The notes under the pieces were generated by a model. The model was not told the origin of the DNA. It saw only the letters and a list, made by a program, of their open reading frames with translations, and made no database searches. Made by a program: the position numbers and the translations under genes. From Edolisoma coerulescens (lineage: Eukaryota > Chordata > Aves > Passeriformes > Campephagidae), in NCBI GenBank assembly GCA_013397115.1, contig VWZW01006873.1, positions 378,477 through 442,476 of the forward strand: a DNA stretch of 64,000 nt, in the 5' to 3' direction. How positions within the stretch are numbered: the stretch's first letter is position 1; every line of letters begins with the position of its first letter. This document shows positions 24,901 through 36,595 of the stretch, piece by piece.

Positions 24901-25255
24901 ATCATAGAATCATGGAATACTTTAGAGTGGGAAAGACCTCTAAGATCCTTAAGTTCAATGGTTAACCCAGCACTGCCAGGTCCACTACTAACCCATGTCC
25001 CTGAGTGCCACATCCACACATCTTTTGAATGCCTCCAGTGATGGTGACTTAACCACTTCCCTGAACAGCTGTTCCCGTGCTTGACAACCCTTTTGATGAG
25101 GAAATTTTTCCTTGTATCCTCTCTAAACTTCCCGTGGTGCAACTCGAAGAAACTTCCTCTTGTTCTGTCTCTTTTTACTCAGGGAAAGAGAGAGATGAAC
25201 TCTTCCTTGAGCCTTCTTTTCTCCAGGCTAACCCACCCAGTTCCCTCAGGAACTA
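24901..25255 (-). mobile_element. CR1 LINE 3' end, minus strand
   Basis: The block opens with ATCATAGAATCATGGAAT, the reverse complement of the CR1 3' tail. It then follows the standard minus-strand order: AGTGGGAAAGACCTCTAAGA, a CCAGCACTGCCAGG segment, CCACATCCACACATCTTTTG, and the TTTTCCTTGTATCC and CTTGTTCTGTC segments. It is therefore the 3'-most about 350 bp of a CR1 whose 3' end lies at the left. The element continues at about 25285 after a stretch I cannot match, so an internal deletion is likely. Confidence 0.9.
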
Positions 25256-25284
25256 ACAACAAGTAAAAATGAAGATTTGTGAGT

Positions 25285-25578
25285 AAATGTGTCAGTCAAG
25301 CAGGACCTACGTTTCATAAATCCGTGTTCTGATCCTCTGCTGATCCTGTACTTGCTGTGTGATGGCATTCACAATGATCTGCTCCATAATCTACCCCTGG
25401 ACCCAGGTCAGACTGACAGGCTTGTATGTCCCAGATCCTCCTTCTGTCCCTTTTTAACATATTTGGCAACTTCCAGTCAAATGGGAGCTCTCTGCTTAGC
25501 CGGGACTGTTGGTAAGTGGAGAGTGGCTCAGTGAGCATTTCTGCCAGCTCCCTTAGGACCATTGGGTGGATCATATCA
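25285..25578 (-). pseudogene. CR1 reverse-transcriptase fragment, minus strand
   Basis: The minus strand translates from about 25578 into the start of a CR1 reverse-transcriptase domain: IHPMVLRELAEMLTEPLS, then an LPFDWKLPN motif, both hallmarks of this LINE family. The frame is then lost by small indels, and the expected lysine-rich and SLT-type motifs appear only in shifted frames on the same strand. The open frame at 25314-25613 is this remnant. It is only part of the about 900-residue CR1 ORF2 protein (endonuclease plus reverse transcriptase) and is non-functional. It belongs with the CR1 tail at 24901-25255, with intervening ORF2 sequence deleted. Confidence 0.85.
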
Positions 25579-25959
25579 GGCAGCAGACAAACTAAAACTA
25601 TATAGTCCAGCAAGAATACTTAAAGACATGATAAACACTCCAAGAGAGCATGCTGGAATATTTACAATAAATAGAACTTTTTTTTCCTTAATTGAAGTAA
25701 TTTTCCTGTCCTGGTTGAACACATTTTCTCTCACAAGCTATTCTATATCTATGATGAGACCTCATTGTAAACACAGAAGCACATTTGAAACATCCTTTTA
25801 CTAATGTCCATATCATCAGAGTCACCATCAGTCCACACTCAGTGGAGCCAGGGAATGGAGTTACATATGGCAGCAGAGAAGTAATGGTTGCTGATGTGTT
25901 AGAACCACAGAAACAACTGAGAATTTTCACATAGGAATTAGGGTTTCTGCACCCAAATA
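25579..25959. other. Unmatched sequence between two CR1 pieces
   Basis: About 380 bases I cannot assign. They separate the minus-strand CR1 reverse-transcriptase remnant from the plus-strand CR1 endonuclease remnant. No gene is supported. It may be old diverged CR1 sequence or ordinary host DNA between two separate insertions. Confidence 0.4.
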
Positions 25960-26103
25960 GATGGTGGGATCAAGAGCTCAGCTGAAGTGAACCTACAGCA
26001 ATGCACAGTAGCATGGACAACAAACAGGAGAAGTTGGAATCCACTGTGCAGCAGGAAAACTATGATACAATTGCAATCACAGAAACATGGTGGGTTGTTA
26101 AGA
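25960..26103 (+). pseudogene. CR1 endonuclease-start fragment, plus strand
   Basis: The plus strand encodes the beginning of the CR1 ORF2 endonuclease: a diverged AGCTCAGCTGAAGTG... lead, then a frame reading KLESTVQQENYD followed by TIAITETWW at about 26033-26097. ITETWW is a well-known conserved segment of this APE-type endonuclease. Only about 45 residues remain, and the piece is cut off on the right next to an LTR. It lies in the opposite orientation to the CR1 at 24901-25578. Confidence 0.85.
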
Positions 26104-26737
26104 TCCAGTTGTTATGGTTCTTTGGAAATTCCTCTGCCTGAATTAAGGTGCAAATGAGACCATATGCCAGTCAATAGTAAGGGTTTTATTTGATGGAAAA
26201 TATGAGAGAAAGAGAAAGAAAGGAAGAAAAAAGTAGAAAATATGTGGGGGGGACAGAAAGAGAGTGACAGGGGCAGAATAAGGAAAATATCACCACTCTG
26301 TGGATCCCAGCGATCTTCCGCTGGTCCTCTCCAGCTGGTCGTCTTGGTGGTGAAGATCCCTCTGAAAAGCATAGAATCCAATGGCTTAATATACGCTCAG
26401 GCCATGTAGGAAAACCCAGGCACCTCCCTGTGGGGAGGGTGGTTTCCCACTGTCTCTTACAACAGACTCCAGGTTTGTTGCATCATGTGCAGTCCTGTGG
26501 TGCAAGGCTTCAGGAATGACTCTTGGGGGCGCTTCAGGGGGTCTTTGATGGANTTCGTTTACTTGTTTCTCCCCAGGCCAGAGGTTGATGAAAGAATGGG
26601 TTTTCCCTTTACCTAATCTCAGTAGTTTGACTTACAGTCCGAAGTTCTTCAAGGAGGTTTCTGTTGTTGTAGCTTCTTTAAAACTTTACATCAATGTTTG
26701 AGTTGTTTCTGTTTTGACTCCTGCTGTAGATTCCAGT
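26104..26737 (-). mobile_element. ERV LTR, minus strand
   Basis: The plus-strand block begins TGTTATGGTTCTTTGG at 26110 and matches a songbird LTR type I remember. A purine-rich segment lies at about 26200-26280. On the minus strand a TATA-like GTATATTAAG is near 26387 and an AATAAA poly(A) signal is the reverse complement of TTTATT near 26186. A six-base match TCCAGT at 26104-26109 and 26732-26737 may be the target-site duplication, but the right edge then lacks the usual CA end, so that boundary is tentative. The open frame at 26112-26381 lies in this LTR and is not a gene. One ambiguous base (N) is at 26553. Confidence 0.65.
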
Positions 26738-27178
26738 CCCTCCACTCGCAGGTCACAAATAACAGCTCACTCAGCTCCTTTAAATCTTCACCCTGCATCA
26801 TCAATGTCTTTAAGTCTTAAGGTTTCAGGCTAAGGTCTGAAACGAATAATCATGCCATCATGGATTTAGTATGCTGGGTGAAATCTTGAAAGCTACTGAT
26901 TTTTTCCTCTAAAAGCTTTGTGTTTCTCAGTCTTTGATTTCTCATTAGTGGAACACCAAATGATCCTCCTTCAATTTACATTTTGCAGTCAAGAGTAAAA
27001 TTATCCTGACAAAAAATTAAGGAACTTTTTACTTTTAAAAAGTTGTAATGAGAATTATTCTATCACAGAGGGAAAGTTTGGAATGGTCTATATTCAACCA
27101 TACTGCTGTAAGCAAAATTTTGATATTTTGGTGAGGTCAGATAGAGGAAATTTTTTTAAACTGTTGTAGAAAACAGAG

Positions 27179-27230
27179 ACATACTGAGATACACTAAAGT
27201 GTACACATACTGAGATACACTAAAATGTGT
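27179..27230. repeat. 26-bp tandem duplication
   Basis: ACATACTGAGATACACTAAA followed by a G/A-variable GTGT-like end occurs at 27179 and again at 27205, a period of 26 bases with only one or two differences. It is a local duplication with no evident function. Confidence 0.9.
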
Positions 27231-27940
27231 GTTGAAGGATGATGCTGGTAAAGCAAATCAGTTTTGGCACTCCAGGACATTTGAAATCTTCAACATTTGA
27301 CTGAGTGCGTGCTAAGGAAACTTCCTTCCTGTCTTGGCTCAGTGGAAATGGTTACTTTTTAACATATTTGCCCAACTAGGAAATAAATAAAAAATTTTTA
27401 GGAAGCTGTTTATCTCAAATTTTACTTCTTCTTTGGTTTTGCCTGGTTTGTTTTGTTGGAGGGTAATTTGACTTATGACCGTAGGAATAATAAAATAGTA
27501 AAGGATTTGAATGAATATTCATGGCTATTTTATCACTGATCAGATAATTTGTGCAGGTTGTGGGATCAAAACCCAAGACTTGGCTGTTATTATTTTTCAT
27601 ATCATTGACATAAATAGAACTAGTGCAGAGTGGGATTTAAGATATACTGTTTAGCTCTATCTATGATTGCTTACTAAACTCAATAAAATAATTTTAGAAA
27701 CATAAATGGATGATTTTTTTTTTTATCCAGACTATGGTAAATTAATAAAACATATGTCAGTCTTGCTTCATGACTTGTCTTGCCATTGTTGAAGATCTCA
27801 GAAACAGCAGCATCTTGCTACTACATTCAAGTTCTTAAGCATATGGAAAACAAACTTTCTAAAACTTCACTTACAAATATATACTCATAAAGGCAACTGA
27901 TTTTCTATTTGTGTACAAAACACTATGGTGTTTTTTTCAG

Positions 27941-27983
27941 TTAGCATTTTGAAATTAGCATTTCAATTAGCATTTTGAAATTA
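27941..27983. repeat. Repeated TTAGCATTT motif
   Basis: TTAGCATTTTGAAATTA occurs twice (27941 and about 27967) with a third partial TTAGCATTTCAA between them. It looks like local slippage duplication in AT-rich DNA. Confidence 0.75.
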
Positions 27984-30059
27984 CTTTCCAAAAAAATTGC
28001 TAGGAAAAAGTCTTAACCAGTATAAGAACAATTCTTTGTGTTTAATATGTAAAATCAAAATGGTTTGGCTGAGTGGTTGCAAGAATTATTCAATTTTCTG
28101 TCACCAAATGCAAAATATTATTCATTAATTGATTCAGTTTGTGACATTCAACATTGTCATTCTCATCCATTAGGTGTCTGAAATTAAACTTCATAAAAAC
28201 TGCACCCTATTTAGGCAACTTTCAATGCAATGAATGAGAGGATTGATACCATGAATCTGCTTCCTGTTTTAAACTGTGATAATATCTGCAGTAGTTCATA
28301 ACATGATAATAAACTAGACTTATGGTCAGTCTGACATTCTAATAACTCTCTGTGGCCGCAGGGGACCTTCTTTACAGTTTGGTAAGCTAAACATTTGATT
28401 TCTGTCTGAAAACTGTGACTTGTGCTAAAAAATATGTTGGTATCAGTCCTAGAAATTCAAAACAAATTTTCTTGACTTCTGTTTTCAAGGGAGATAACAC
28501 TAGAGAGCAGAGAAGGGTCTGTGCCAGTGGCAAGTGTTTTCAACAGAGAACAAGATTTTTACAGTCTTTGGGAAAAAAAAGAACAGCAAAACAGAAAAAC
28601 CACCAAACCCATATAATAACACAAAACACACACATACAAATAGAAAGTAGAAGAACAGAGATGTAACAAATGAAATTTGACCACTCATAAGGAGTCAAAA
28701 AGTCTTCACTAGGTCTGCTAGAAATTAAGACAGAAGAAATTTCTAAACATTTTTTCATCAACTGTTCCATTTTGTTTTCTTTTATACTGAACCTCTTAGA
28801 CTGTTTCATTTTATTCTGGTCCAGAATCTGAAAGCTGCATGTGATTGGTAGGATTATTAATAGAAATAAGAAGTACTTAAAAAACCAAATTGTTGCTGCT
28901 TTGTGAAGAAATTTCAATTAAGTCTCTATAAACTATTTTCCTGGCTTTAAATAACAATAACATTTGGAATAATCTGAATTTTTTTATGTTTGGGCTTTTT
29001 TTTCAGATTAGCTATTGTCATTAACACTAGCAGCAGTAATTCTGGGAACTGAAATTTCTGTAACTAAAAAATAACTACTTGAATTTTTTTTTTTTAAATT
29101 CCATTAATAAGTCCATCTTTATATTAGCATTCCCAGTTATCATTTCAAGTCACAATGTCTTGAACTGAACTGTGGAGTGAATCTAACTAGCATGTTTATT
29201 TTATCATTAATCTTGTTGTTCATTATATCACTTACTGTTCATTATAGCAAGAGATAAATTGCAGAAATTCTTAATATTGTTAGTTCAGCTTGGCTGCATC
29301 TTTTAGTGATGCTAATTCTACCAAGCAGTTGAGCAAAATCAATGTCTGATGCATGATTTGTATTAAATTATGCTTGTTATATGATTGAATCAACACTACA
29401 CAGAGTTTTCTTGAGTTAATTGATCAACTCCTGCAAAATAGATTAATATGATACATCAAACTTAAGCTGAATTGTAGACCAGAACAGAACAAATGAGCAC
29501 TGAATAAAAGCTGCACAGATCCAAGTAGTCATTGTCTTTGTTTTAGATGGGATTAGGTTGTTACATTTTTGTCTTTTGAAGAAAATACCAAAATGCAAGT
29601 TTAAAATGGGGTTCATCATCCAGACAAATTCTGAATTACCATACTGAAGTTGAATGGTTTTTTCTGTTTGATTTTCAAAATTTTCCAGTTCCCCAGAGAA
29701 ATTCAGTCTGCATTAATTCAGCCAGGGACTCAATTAATTTTATGCAAGACAGTAAGCATGAGTTCACTGGTTTTTTATCCAAATATGTTTAAGAGGAATT
29801 TGACCATACCTGTCTTTCTTTTTACTTGTTACTTGCTGCTTGTGAGTTCCTGATTGATGTTCTGAGTCTGCTGCTTATCTAAGTCCTTCCTCTTTTGCCT
29901 GCCAAAATGAATTAGCTTAGTTTAGGCATCATTTTGTGAGAACTTCAAGCAGGTCAAAGAAGGAATAGCAGTTCTTGATTTCCTCACAGGAGTGGAAGGG
30001 GAATTTGAGAATCAGTAAAGATGCTTTTCTAAGGGATGCTAATGGGAGGGGAAAGACTT

Positions 30060-30410
30060 AACTGTTCAGCCAGCTGTTAACCTCCCCTTTGACTGAGACT
30101 GATCATGGCTCGTGTTTTGTTGTCCAGGCTGTAGACAGGTAGGGGGCAGGAGACATTCTTTCAGCAGATAGATAATCTTTCCTAGCAACCATAAATAATT
30201 TCTCTCAGGTTTCTTTCTGATTGCTGGTGTCTCTCTCAATTTATAGCAGGCCTGTGAAGACTTTTCATGCCACAAAGAGGGATTCATCTCACCAACCCTT
30301 TGACATCTACAATGCAAGCCTTTGCATTGAGTCTCTGATTTATTTACCCTGGGCTCACTTTGTAATCCACAGGCATAAATCATGGACTTCTGGGGCACAT
30401 GTCTTTTGAC
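30060..30410. other. GC-richer patch of unknown nature
   Basis: This roughly 350-base stretch has visibly more G and C than its surroundings and carries a 110-codon minus-strand frame (30066-30398) with a mixed, hydrophilic peptide. The frame has no convincing splice acceptor and I recognise no family. It could be an old repeat, a conserved non-coding element, or a chance frame. Confidence 0.25.
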
Positions 30411-33400
30411 CTATATTAGAAAATTACATTAGAATGAGGCAAATTGCGTATTGAAAATGCCTGATTCTGTTCTTGGAGTATTTGGGGAGAAACAGCTGAA
30501 AAGCTCTGAGGTTATTTTACAGAGGTAGGTATATACTAACATGTATTTTTTCGGATTTCTTTCACTCTGCGTGACTATCATCTGATCTCAGACCTTGTGG
30601 GTTTAAAATGCTGAACCTCAGTTACAAGTATGAAGATCCCTGTTCTGGGACCCACTGGTGGTAGGCTGTTATTACTCCAGCCTATTTTATACACATTCTA
30701 CATGTGCCAAAATCTAGGACGTGCAGAAGTCACCAAGCTGGAAAAAACTGGTTGGTTTGTTTGTTAGCTTGTTTATTTGTTTTCTGTCTTAATCTACAAC
30801 AAAACATAATGAAGAGAAGTCTAAAACAGGATGTACTTTCAACTCCTTGAATCTTTCGTGTCATTTTAAAGTGTATGTAAACAAGGGACTGACTTCCTTA
30901 TTTTGTTCTATAACCAGTTAACAGACCCATTCACTTGCAAACATTATGTGCAGTGTGGAATTGTCAATCAAGCTCAGAAGACAGAGAATCTAAAAAAATT
31001 ACTTTTCTCCTTTTGTTGGGCAGGGGTGGGGAGTATCCCTGCTGAATTCATTCTATTACGTAAAATGTAAGCAAGCAACGGAGATGCAGAGGAACAGCTA
31101 GTTAATGTCTGGATAATAGACTCCAAGATTTGAAGATCCTGAGTTCATGTATTTATTAGCTTTAAATGAAAATTAGTTCAGTGGTATTGGAATAGTCCCA
31201 AATAAGTGTCTGTCTGAAGCACGAAGACCCAACCCGTTTGTAGTTTGCAGACATTTGCTTTGGAAATGCCTAGCAGCAGTGCCATACATTTAAAAGAAGA
31301 GTTCAGTTATCTTTACAGTTTGCTGGTGATCTAATAGGCACCCTGGCTCTTACTAAGTCTCATTTATAATGCATAAATAAAGAAAATAAAATAATTAAGA
31401 TAAATCCCAGCTTCTGAATCATGAGGCATATTATATATATGGTGTAAAAGTTTTCAGTTAATTTATTTTTATGTTCCAAAAGAAATGTAATTTAACAAAT
31501 GTGTAAAAGCGAGTTAATTCCTGTCGTTTTCCCCCGTGTTTTTGATCTGCTAGAAATTTCCATCTTTTCCTACTTTCTTGTATATCAGATTAATATACTC
31601 AATTTATGCACTCCAGTCAGGAGTAAAATATTTATGGAAATCATAGCTCTTAATGTCTACAGTATTTTTAAAGTATGGAAATCTAGGTTCTTTTTTAATT
31701 CCATGTACTACTTTTTATGCTTCCTGTGATTCCTATTCTGTTGTGAAATCTTATCCTGGCAGCCTGGCTTTGTTTTGGGGATCAGATGTTTGATGTTTAT
31801 TGAAGTGCTGTTTTACAGTTTGTGTTCCATGATTCATGATAATCCTTGCCCTGAAACTGATATGATTTCTATAAGGTTAGCATAGCAGTAGATTGATGAA
31901 TAGTGAAATAGGATTTAATCTGACTAAAAGCTAATTAGATGAAAGATAAACAGGTTTAACAGCACTTCTTGCACTAATTTTTGTGTTAATCCACACATTA
32001 TTCGAAGCATACTAGTAATGTGCAGTAAAAGCAAAACTATTTCTCATCAATTCAACTTTTAAAATAAAAAGCGAAGTAACCCGTTTTCAGATATTGAGTG
32101 AGTCATTTTTCATAGTTATTTTCCTGCTCACATTAGACTTGTTTAATATATTTCAAATATACATTATCTGTAATTATATGAAAAATATCACATATACATT
32201 TTTAATCTGCATATTTGTAAGAGCAAGGTACAGAAGAAACATTATTCTAATTGTAATGTGTAAATTAGGAGAATATTAATTCTATTTTTAAAGATGTAAT
32301 TTAATGTTTGGGTGAAGATATGACAGTATTTCCAAGCACTTAAATCTTTTTCAAATGACATGGTGTAATAATATTTCCTCCATATATGTTCAGAAAATTA
32401 TACCTACAATGAATGTTTTTGTGTATTGGTGATTGACCTCTTCTACATCAACATATGCTCAGTTTGTTCTTAATTTTCGTCCCCTCAGATACAGGAGTAG
32501 TGATTAATATCTCCCATGTTACCTCAGTAGTTAATGAAAAACACTGTGTGTTCCTTTCACTACACAGAGTGCAAACTCATACAAAAAAAAATCACAGGTG
32601 AACTCCTTATGAACACTTCTAATTGCTTAGGCACAGTGTTTGAAAAGCTCAAGTAATTTGCCATTAAAATAATGAATAGCATAAACTGTAATTTTTCATA
32701 GTAATTAACTTGTGTCAGCACCATTATTTTTCATTAATTATAAATGAAAAAGAATGAAAGATCACCTGCAGGAACAGATGTGTGAAATTGTCTCTAAGGT
32801 TCTGTTGTAGACCATTTTTATTCTTCCCTCCAACAAATTATACTGAGAATGGGATCCAGACATACAAGAATGCAGATGTTAGACACTGCCCAGGAGAAAC
32901 TGGCCAAAAGGAGTTTTAATAAGGTTGTTGTCTGTGAAGACTGATATTTGAATGAGAAATGCAATTATTAATAGCAAAAAAAAAAAGGAAACTACAAAAG
33001 ATTTCAAAACTTTTTGTCTCCTACAGCTATAAGAAGTTGGGCAAAACAATCTGACAGTAAAAGTAATTGGGTTCTTTTTGTGTTTTTTGTTTTAATTGGA
33101 AAAATCTATTTGCATAACTTGGAGCTTTATGTCTCAGCTTAATTAAAGACTATTTTAGGAAATATTTATTACCTTTTCAAATGTTGTGGAGGTTTTCTTG
33201 TTTCTTTGGTTGGTTGGTTGGTTTTCAAGGAGGTCAATGGAGATGGTAAAGGAAAAATAATTTTGCCTGTCTTTAGATGTTTCCCCTGTTGTCGACATAT
33301 TTTCTATACAACTCTTAGATTCACAGAATACACAACTGAAAAAGTCCATTTTGATTCTATGGGGTCCTGCTGAATTGTTAATGATGTTTTTTTAGGAAAA

Positions 33401-33599
33401 CATACAAACTTCAGTCCTGTGTACACTTCACCTAAACTCCCTCATCTATTATATTACTAAACTATGAGCATCTACTAAACTATCATATTGATAAAATGTG
33501 GCCATTTCTAATCTAATTAAGATAGAATGATAGAAAGATTTCTGTTGTAAGTATCCTGTGCAGGTTATCTGTGCAGGTTCAGCTCTCTGCACAAACTGG

Positions 33600-33675
33600 G
33601 GTCACCTTCAAACTCAGAGCATTATGCTCTGGACTTTATCCAGCTCAATTGTGGATACCTCCAAGAATAAACAAG
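33600..33675 (-). mobile_element. Possible old CR1 scrap, minus strand
   Basis: The text GACTTTATCCAGCTCAATTG followed by TGGATACCTCCAAGAAT resembles the minus-strand CR1 segment that precedes the 'catccacaacctctctggg' region. It is short and diverged. The match is from memory of the consensus only. Confidence 0.35.
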
Positions 33676-34429
33676 TATAAAATAAACATAAATAGATGGC
33701 AGATTTTGTATCATAGAGAACATTTGTTGTACACTATGCATTGTCACTGAGTTGGACACTTTACTTGCTTTAAAAGTTTGCATATTTATTTCATAAATCC
33801 TATATATAGGAAGTATGATCATTCTTTTACGTATGCTATCTTTATATTTAGCTTCTGTTCTTTTGTTTTTCCTCCAAGGGTTTATAATAAAAAAGGGCAA
33901 TAATGTTGTTAACTGGAATGCATTAACAGTTCCTGAATATATGTTTGAAAATGGAGTCAAGTCATGTCAGGGGATTTTCAGTAAAAGTTGTATGCAATGT
34001 TCAACATAAATTCTCCCTCTTTGTCCTTATTGAGGTCTCTGCCCTTTTTAGAAGTGTGAGTCTTATGAAAATTTTCATGATTAGAGAAAATTTTTGAGTT
34101 GAAAGTATTTAAAATATGCTTATAAAGAAATAATATTTGCTTATTTAAAGCATGGATAAGAAGAATTAATAATAAATAATCCAACAACAAAATTAAAAAG
34201 GTTATGGGAATAAAAAATAGCATTAATATGTCATTATTTGTCTTTCCCATGTGGTGAAATAAGTAGTTTTGCTTTCACTGGTTCAGTTTCTGACTGGTTA
34301 ACATTTCCTTTCCCAGTAACTGCCAACAAGAATATTCACCCTGTCTTTCCCATGCATAACTCCAAATATCAGATATTTTTTGGTAAGAAATACAAATTCT
34401 TTCATTCTCAAGTTGCTGTCAGTGGGAGA

Positions 34430-34800
34430 GTATATAGGGTTTTGCGGCAGAAATCCAGGACATTGACTGTAACTCTCTGAGGGGTGAGGTAGGGAGCACT
34501 GATGAGAAAGTCCTGGCGAGGCAGTCCCTGGCCATGAGGGCCTCTGCAGCAGCTTCTCTTGCATTTGCTGTTATGATTGTTTCCCATCCTGCTGAGAAAT
34601 TATGTAGCATCAAATGACCTCTGAGTAGCCGTGGACTGCTTCCCTCAGTTTGTGGTCTGCTGTGTTTGAAATGGTAGTAACAGGATAGTTTGATCTTATG
34701 CTTCCTATGAAAACACCATTTTGTTCTTCCAAACCATTCTGCACAGTGAAGAGGCTGGATCTTTCTTAACCTTTTGTTACAGGCAGCTGAATCCCTTTCT
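34430..34800. other. GC-richer patch of unknown nature
   Basis: A block with more GC than its surroundings, starting at a TATA-like GTATATAGGG near 34429. It carries antisense frames of up to 131 codons (34419-34814, minus). An LTR fragment is possible but I do not recognise one, and no poly(A) signal lies at a fitting place. No function is assigned. Confidence 0.25.
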
Positions 34801-35940
34801 GTGACAGTGAACACATATTTCCATACAAAGGGAAAACTAATTTTTCCACTGAACAGACTTGCATGTAAAGTACATTTTTAATGATCAAAGCAAGGAAAAT
34901 AAACTTTTACTTTCTAAAAATGAGCTGTATGGTCTTGCAACAAAATGACTCAGAAATACAGAGGAACTGAAAACAAATATAGTTGTAAATAAAAGTAGCT
35001 TAAATATTTGCTTTTTATGACAGATCACTTGCAGAGAGTAACTGGAGCAGAATAGCTTGCTGCTGTTTTTAATGTGATACATGATTTCTTAACTTCAGAG
35101 CAAGGGTAAAAATATGAAACAGAAGGAACAGGTCTTTGTTGTCAGTGTTTTGAGTCCATATAGATCATGTAAGATTTTCCAGGTTAGTATGCAATTAAAC
35201 TGAGGGTATTGAATCATATTTTAAGATTTCATCTTTTATAAAGCAATAAAAAAATGTGAGAAACCAGAAATTGATTGGATCTTTTTTATCATATGTGCCA
35301 CAACATTTCCCAGTGTTTTCTCTACCACTCCATTTCAGTTAATATTTGGTGAGCAAACTACATGTTTTTGTTTGTGTATTTTTTCCTTGCTAGTAGTCCA
35401 GAGAAAACCGTCATTTTTCAGGGTACCAGAAAATAGAGATATATTTCACATGGTTCAATACCAGAACAATGATATGACTCTCACCTGAATTAAGCAGTTT
35501 TGCTGCATACATCTCCAGTATTCTGGTAGATAATATATTTTTTTCTTGAAAACAAGCAATATTATTGTAAAATCACGGATGCATTAAATAAATTTGCTAC
35601 AAGGAAACCAGGATGGCATAGGGCATCTATTTCTATAATTGCTCAAGCCCCAAATGCAGATGACAGCAGACAGAATGCTTACATTAAAAAGCTGTGAGGG
35701 ACTTAAATGAATCAGCACTAAAATCACAAAGGGATACATTGAAATTATGACATTATTATTTGTTAAATAAGGATAAGTGTCAGAAAATGGCAAAAATTAA
35801 AATCTCCATACAGATACTACCATGAAGCTGTATATATATTTTGAACAGTATTATTCAGAATTTAAATATTTAATTTTATATAGTGTTTCAAGTTTTGGTA
35901 GTTTAAATCCAGGTACTCAGCTCTAAGTTGCTTACGTCTG

Positions 35941-35960
35941 TTGAGAACCACTGTTCTCAA
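35941..35960. repeat. Short perfect inverted repeat
   Basis: TTGAGAAC at 35941-35948 and its exact reverse complement GTTCTCAA at 35953-35960 flank a four-base loop. It resembles a steroid-receptor-type palindrome spaced by a few bases, but one such site by chance is unremarkable in 64 kb. Confidence 0.7.
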
Positions 35961-36368
35961 GGGCTACATACCCTATTAAGTCAGAAATGCATTGGAAAGA
36001 GGACAAAGATTCCGTTTTCACAGTCAAGTTATAGCTTTCCTGAATGCTTGAGGAGGGCTCTAGTATCATGTACATAGCCCAGCAGCTTTAATCAAGACAT
36101 GTAAAGATGCTTTATAATCCTTCTATCAATTACATTGGAATATTCTAATCCCCTTGTTTGAATTAATTTAATCCGAAGTCTATTTTCAATATATCACAAA
36201 AAAAGAATATGAGGAATATGGAAAAGATACAAATTCACACATGTTTATCATGAGGCATCCTCTGGTTTTGCTACACATGCCTAGTTAACCTTTTCCTTCC
36301 AATAAAACTTGTGCCAAAAAGTTTTGAATGCAATCAAAGTATAACAATAATATTTTTATTTTCCACAG

Positions 36369-36595
36369 AGAATTCTTCCACTTCTTATGGAAAACATAAA
36401 TTTCTGCCACATGTATCAAATTTTGTTGTGAAACACAGAACAATTATATGCTGCACCTCGAGTTTTGATAATAGGTCTCATAAGAATAAGACCCATCCTA
36501 CTGAGATGGTGTTGAAGGTTACATTTAAGTCAGTGTTTACAGTCCTGCAGAACATTCAAAATTTAATAGAAAAGTCACAATTACTGATTTATTAA
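36369..36595 (+). CDS. Exon-like open frame (uncertain)
   Basis: A pyrimidine-rich tract ending in TTTTCCACAG at 36359-36368 makes a good splice acceptor. After it an open frame runs about 75 codons to a TAA at 36593-36595. The frame is also open upstream to an ATG at 36311. The peptide is mixed, with Ser, Lys and His and a moderately hydrophobic end (KVTFKSVFTVLQN near the C-terminus). I do not recognise it, and no AATAAA follows closely. Acceptors this good also occur by chance, so treat it as a weak candidate last exon. Confidence 0.12.

Larger units (their letters stand above)
26738..36368. other. AT-rich unique sequence, no gene seen
   Basis: About 9.6 kb without a confident gene. It includes the tandem repeat at 27179-27230, the repeated motif at 27941-27983, two somewhat GC-richer patches (30060-30410 and 34430-34800, noted separately), a GGTT run at 33207-33223 and a possible CR1 scrap near 33600. 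Open frames of 125 codons (28540-28917, minus) and 131 codons (34419-34814, minus) exist but lack splice context or family resemblance. Confidence 0.5.

Noticed and set aside
25314..25613. 99-codon minus-strand frame as a possible host gene
   Set aside because: It contains CR1 reverse-transcriptase motifs (VLRELAE, DWKL) and then loses frame, so it is a dead LINE fragment.
28540..28917. 125-codon minus-strand frame with hydrophobic stretches like a membrane protein
   Set aside because: The hydrophobic runs come from T/A-rich sequence, and the frame has no promoter, splice or family support.
29461..29530. CTGAATAAAAGCTGC as a possible poly(A) signal of a gene
   Set aside because: No open frame or 3' UTR-like context lies upstream, and isolated AATAAA motifs are frequent in AT-rich DNA.
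34419..34814. 131-codon minus-strand frame
   Set aside because: It sits in a GC-richer patch that explains its length. No splice sites or recognised family.
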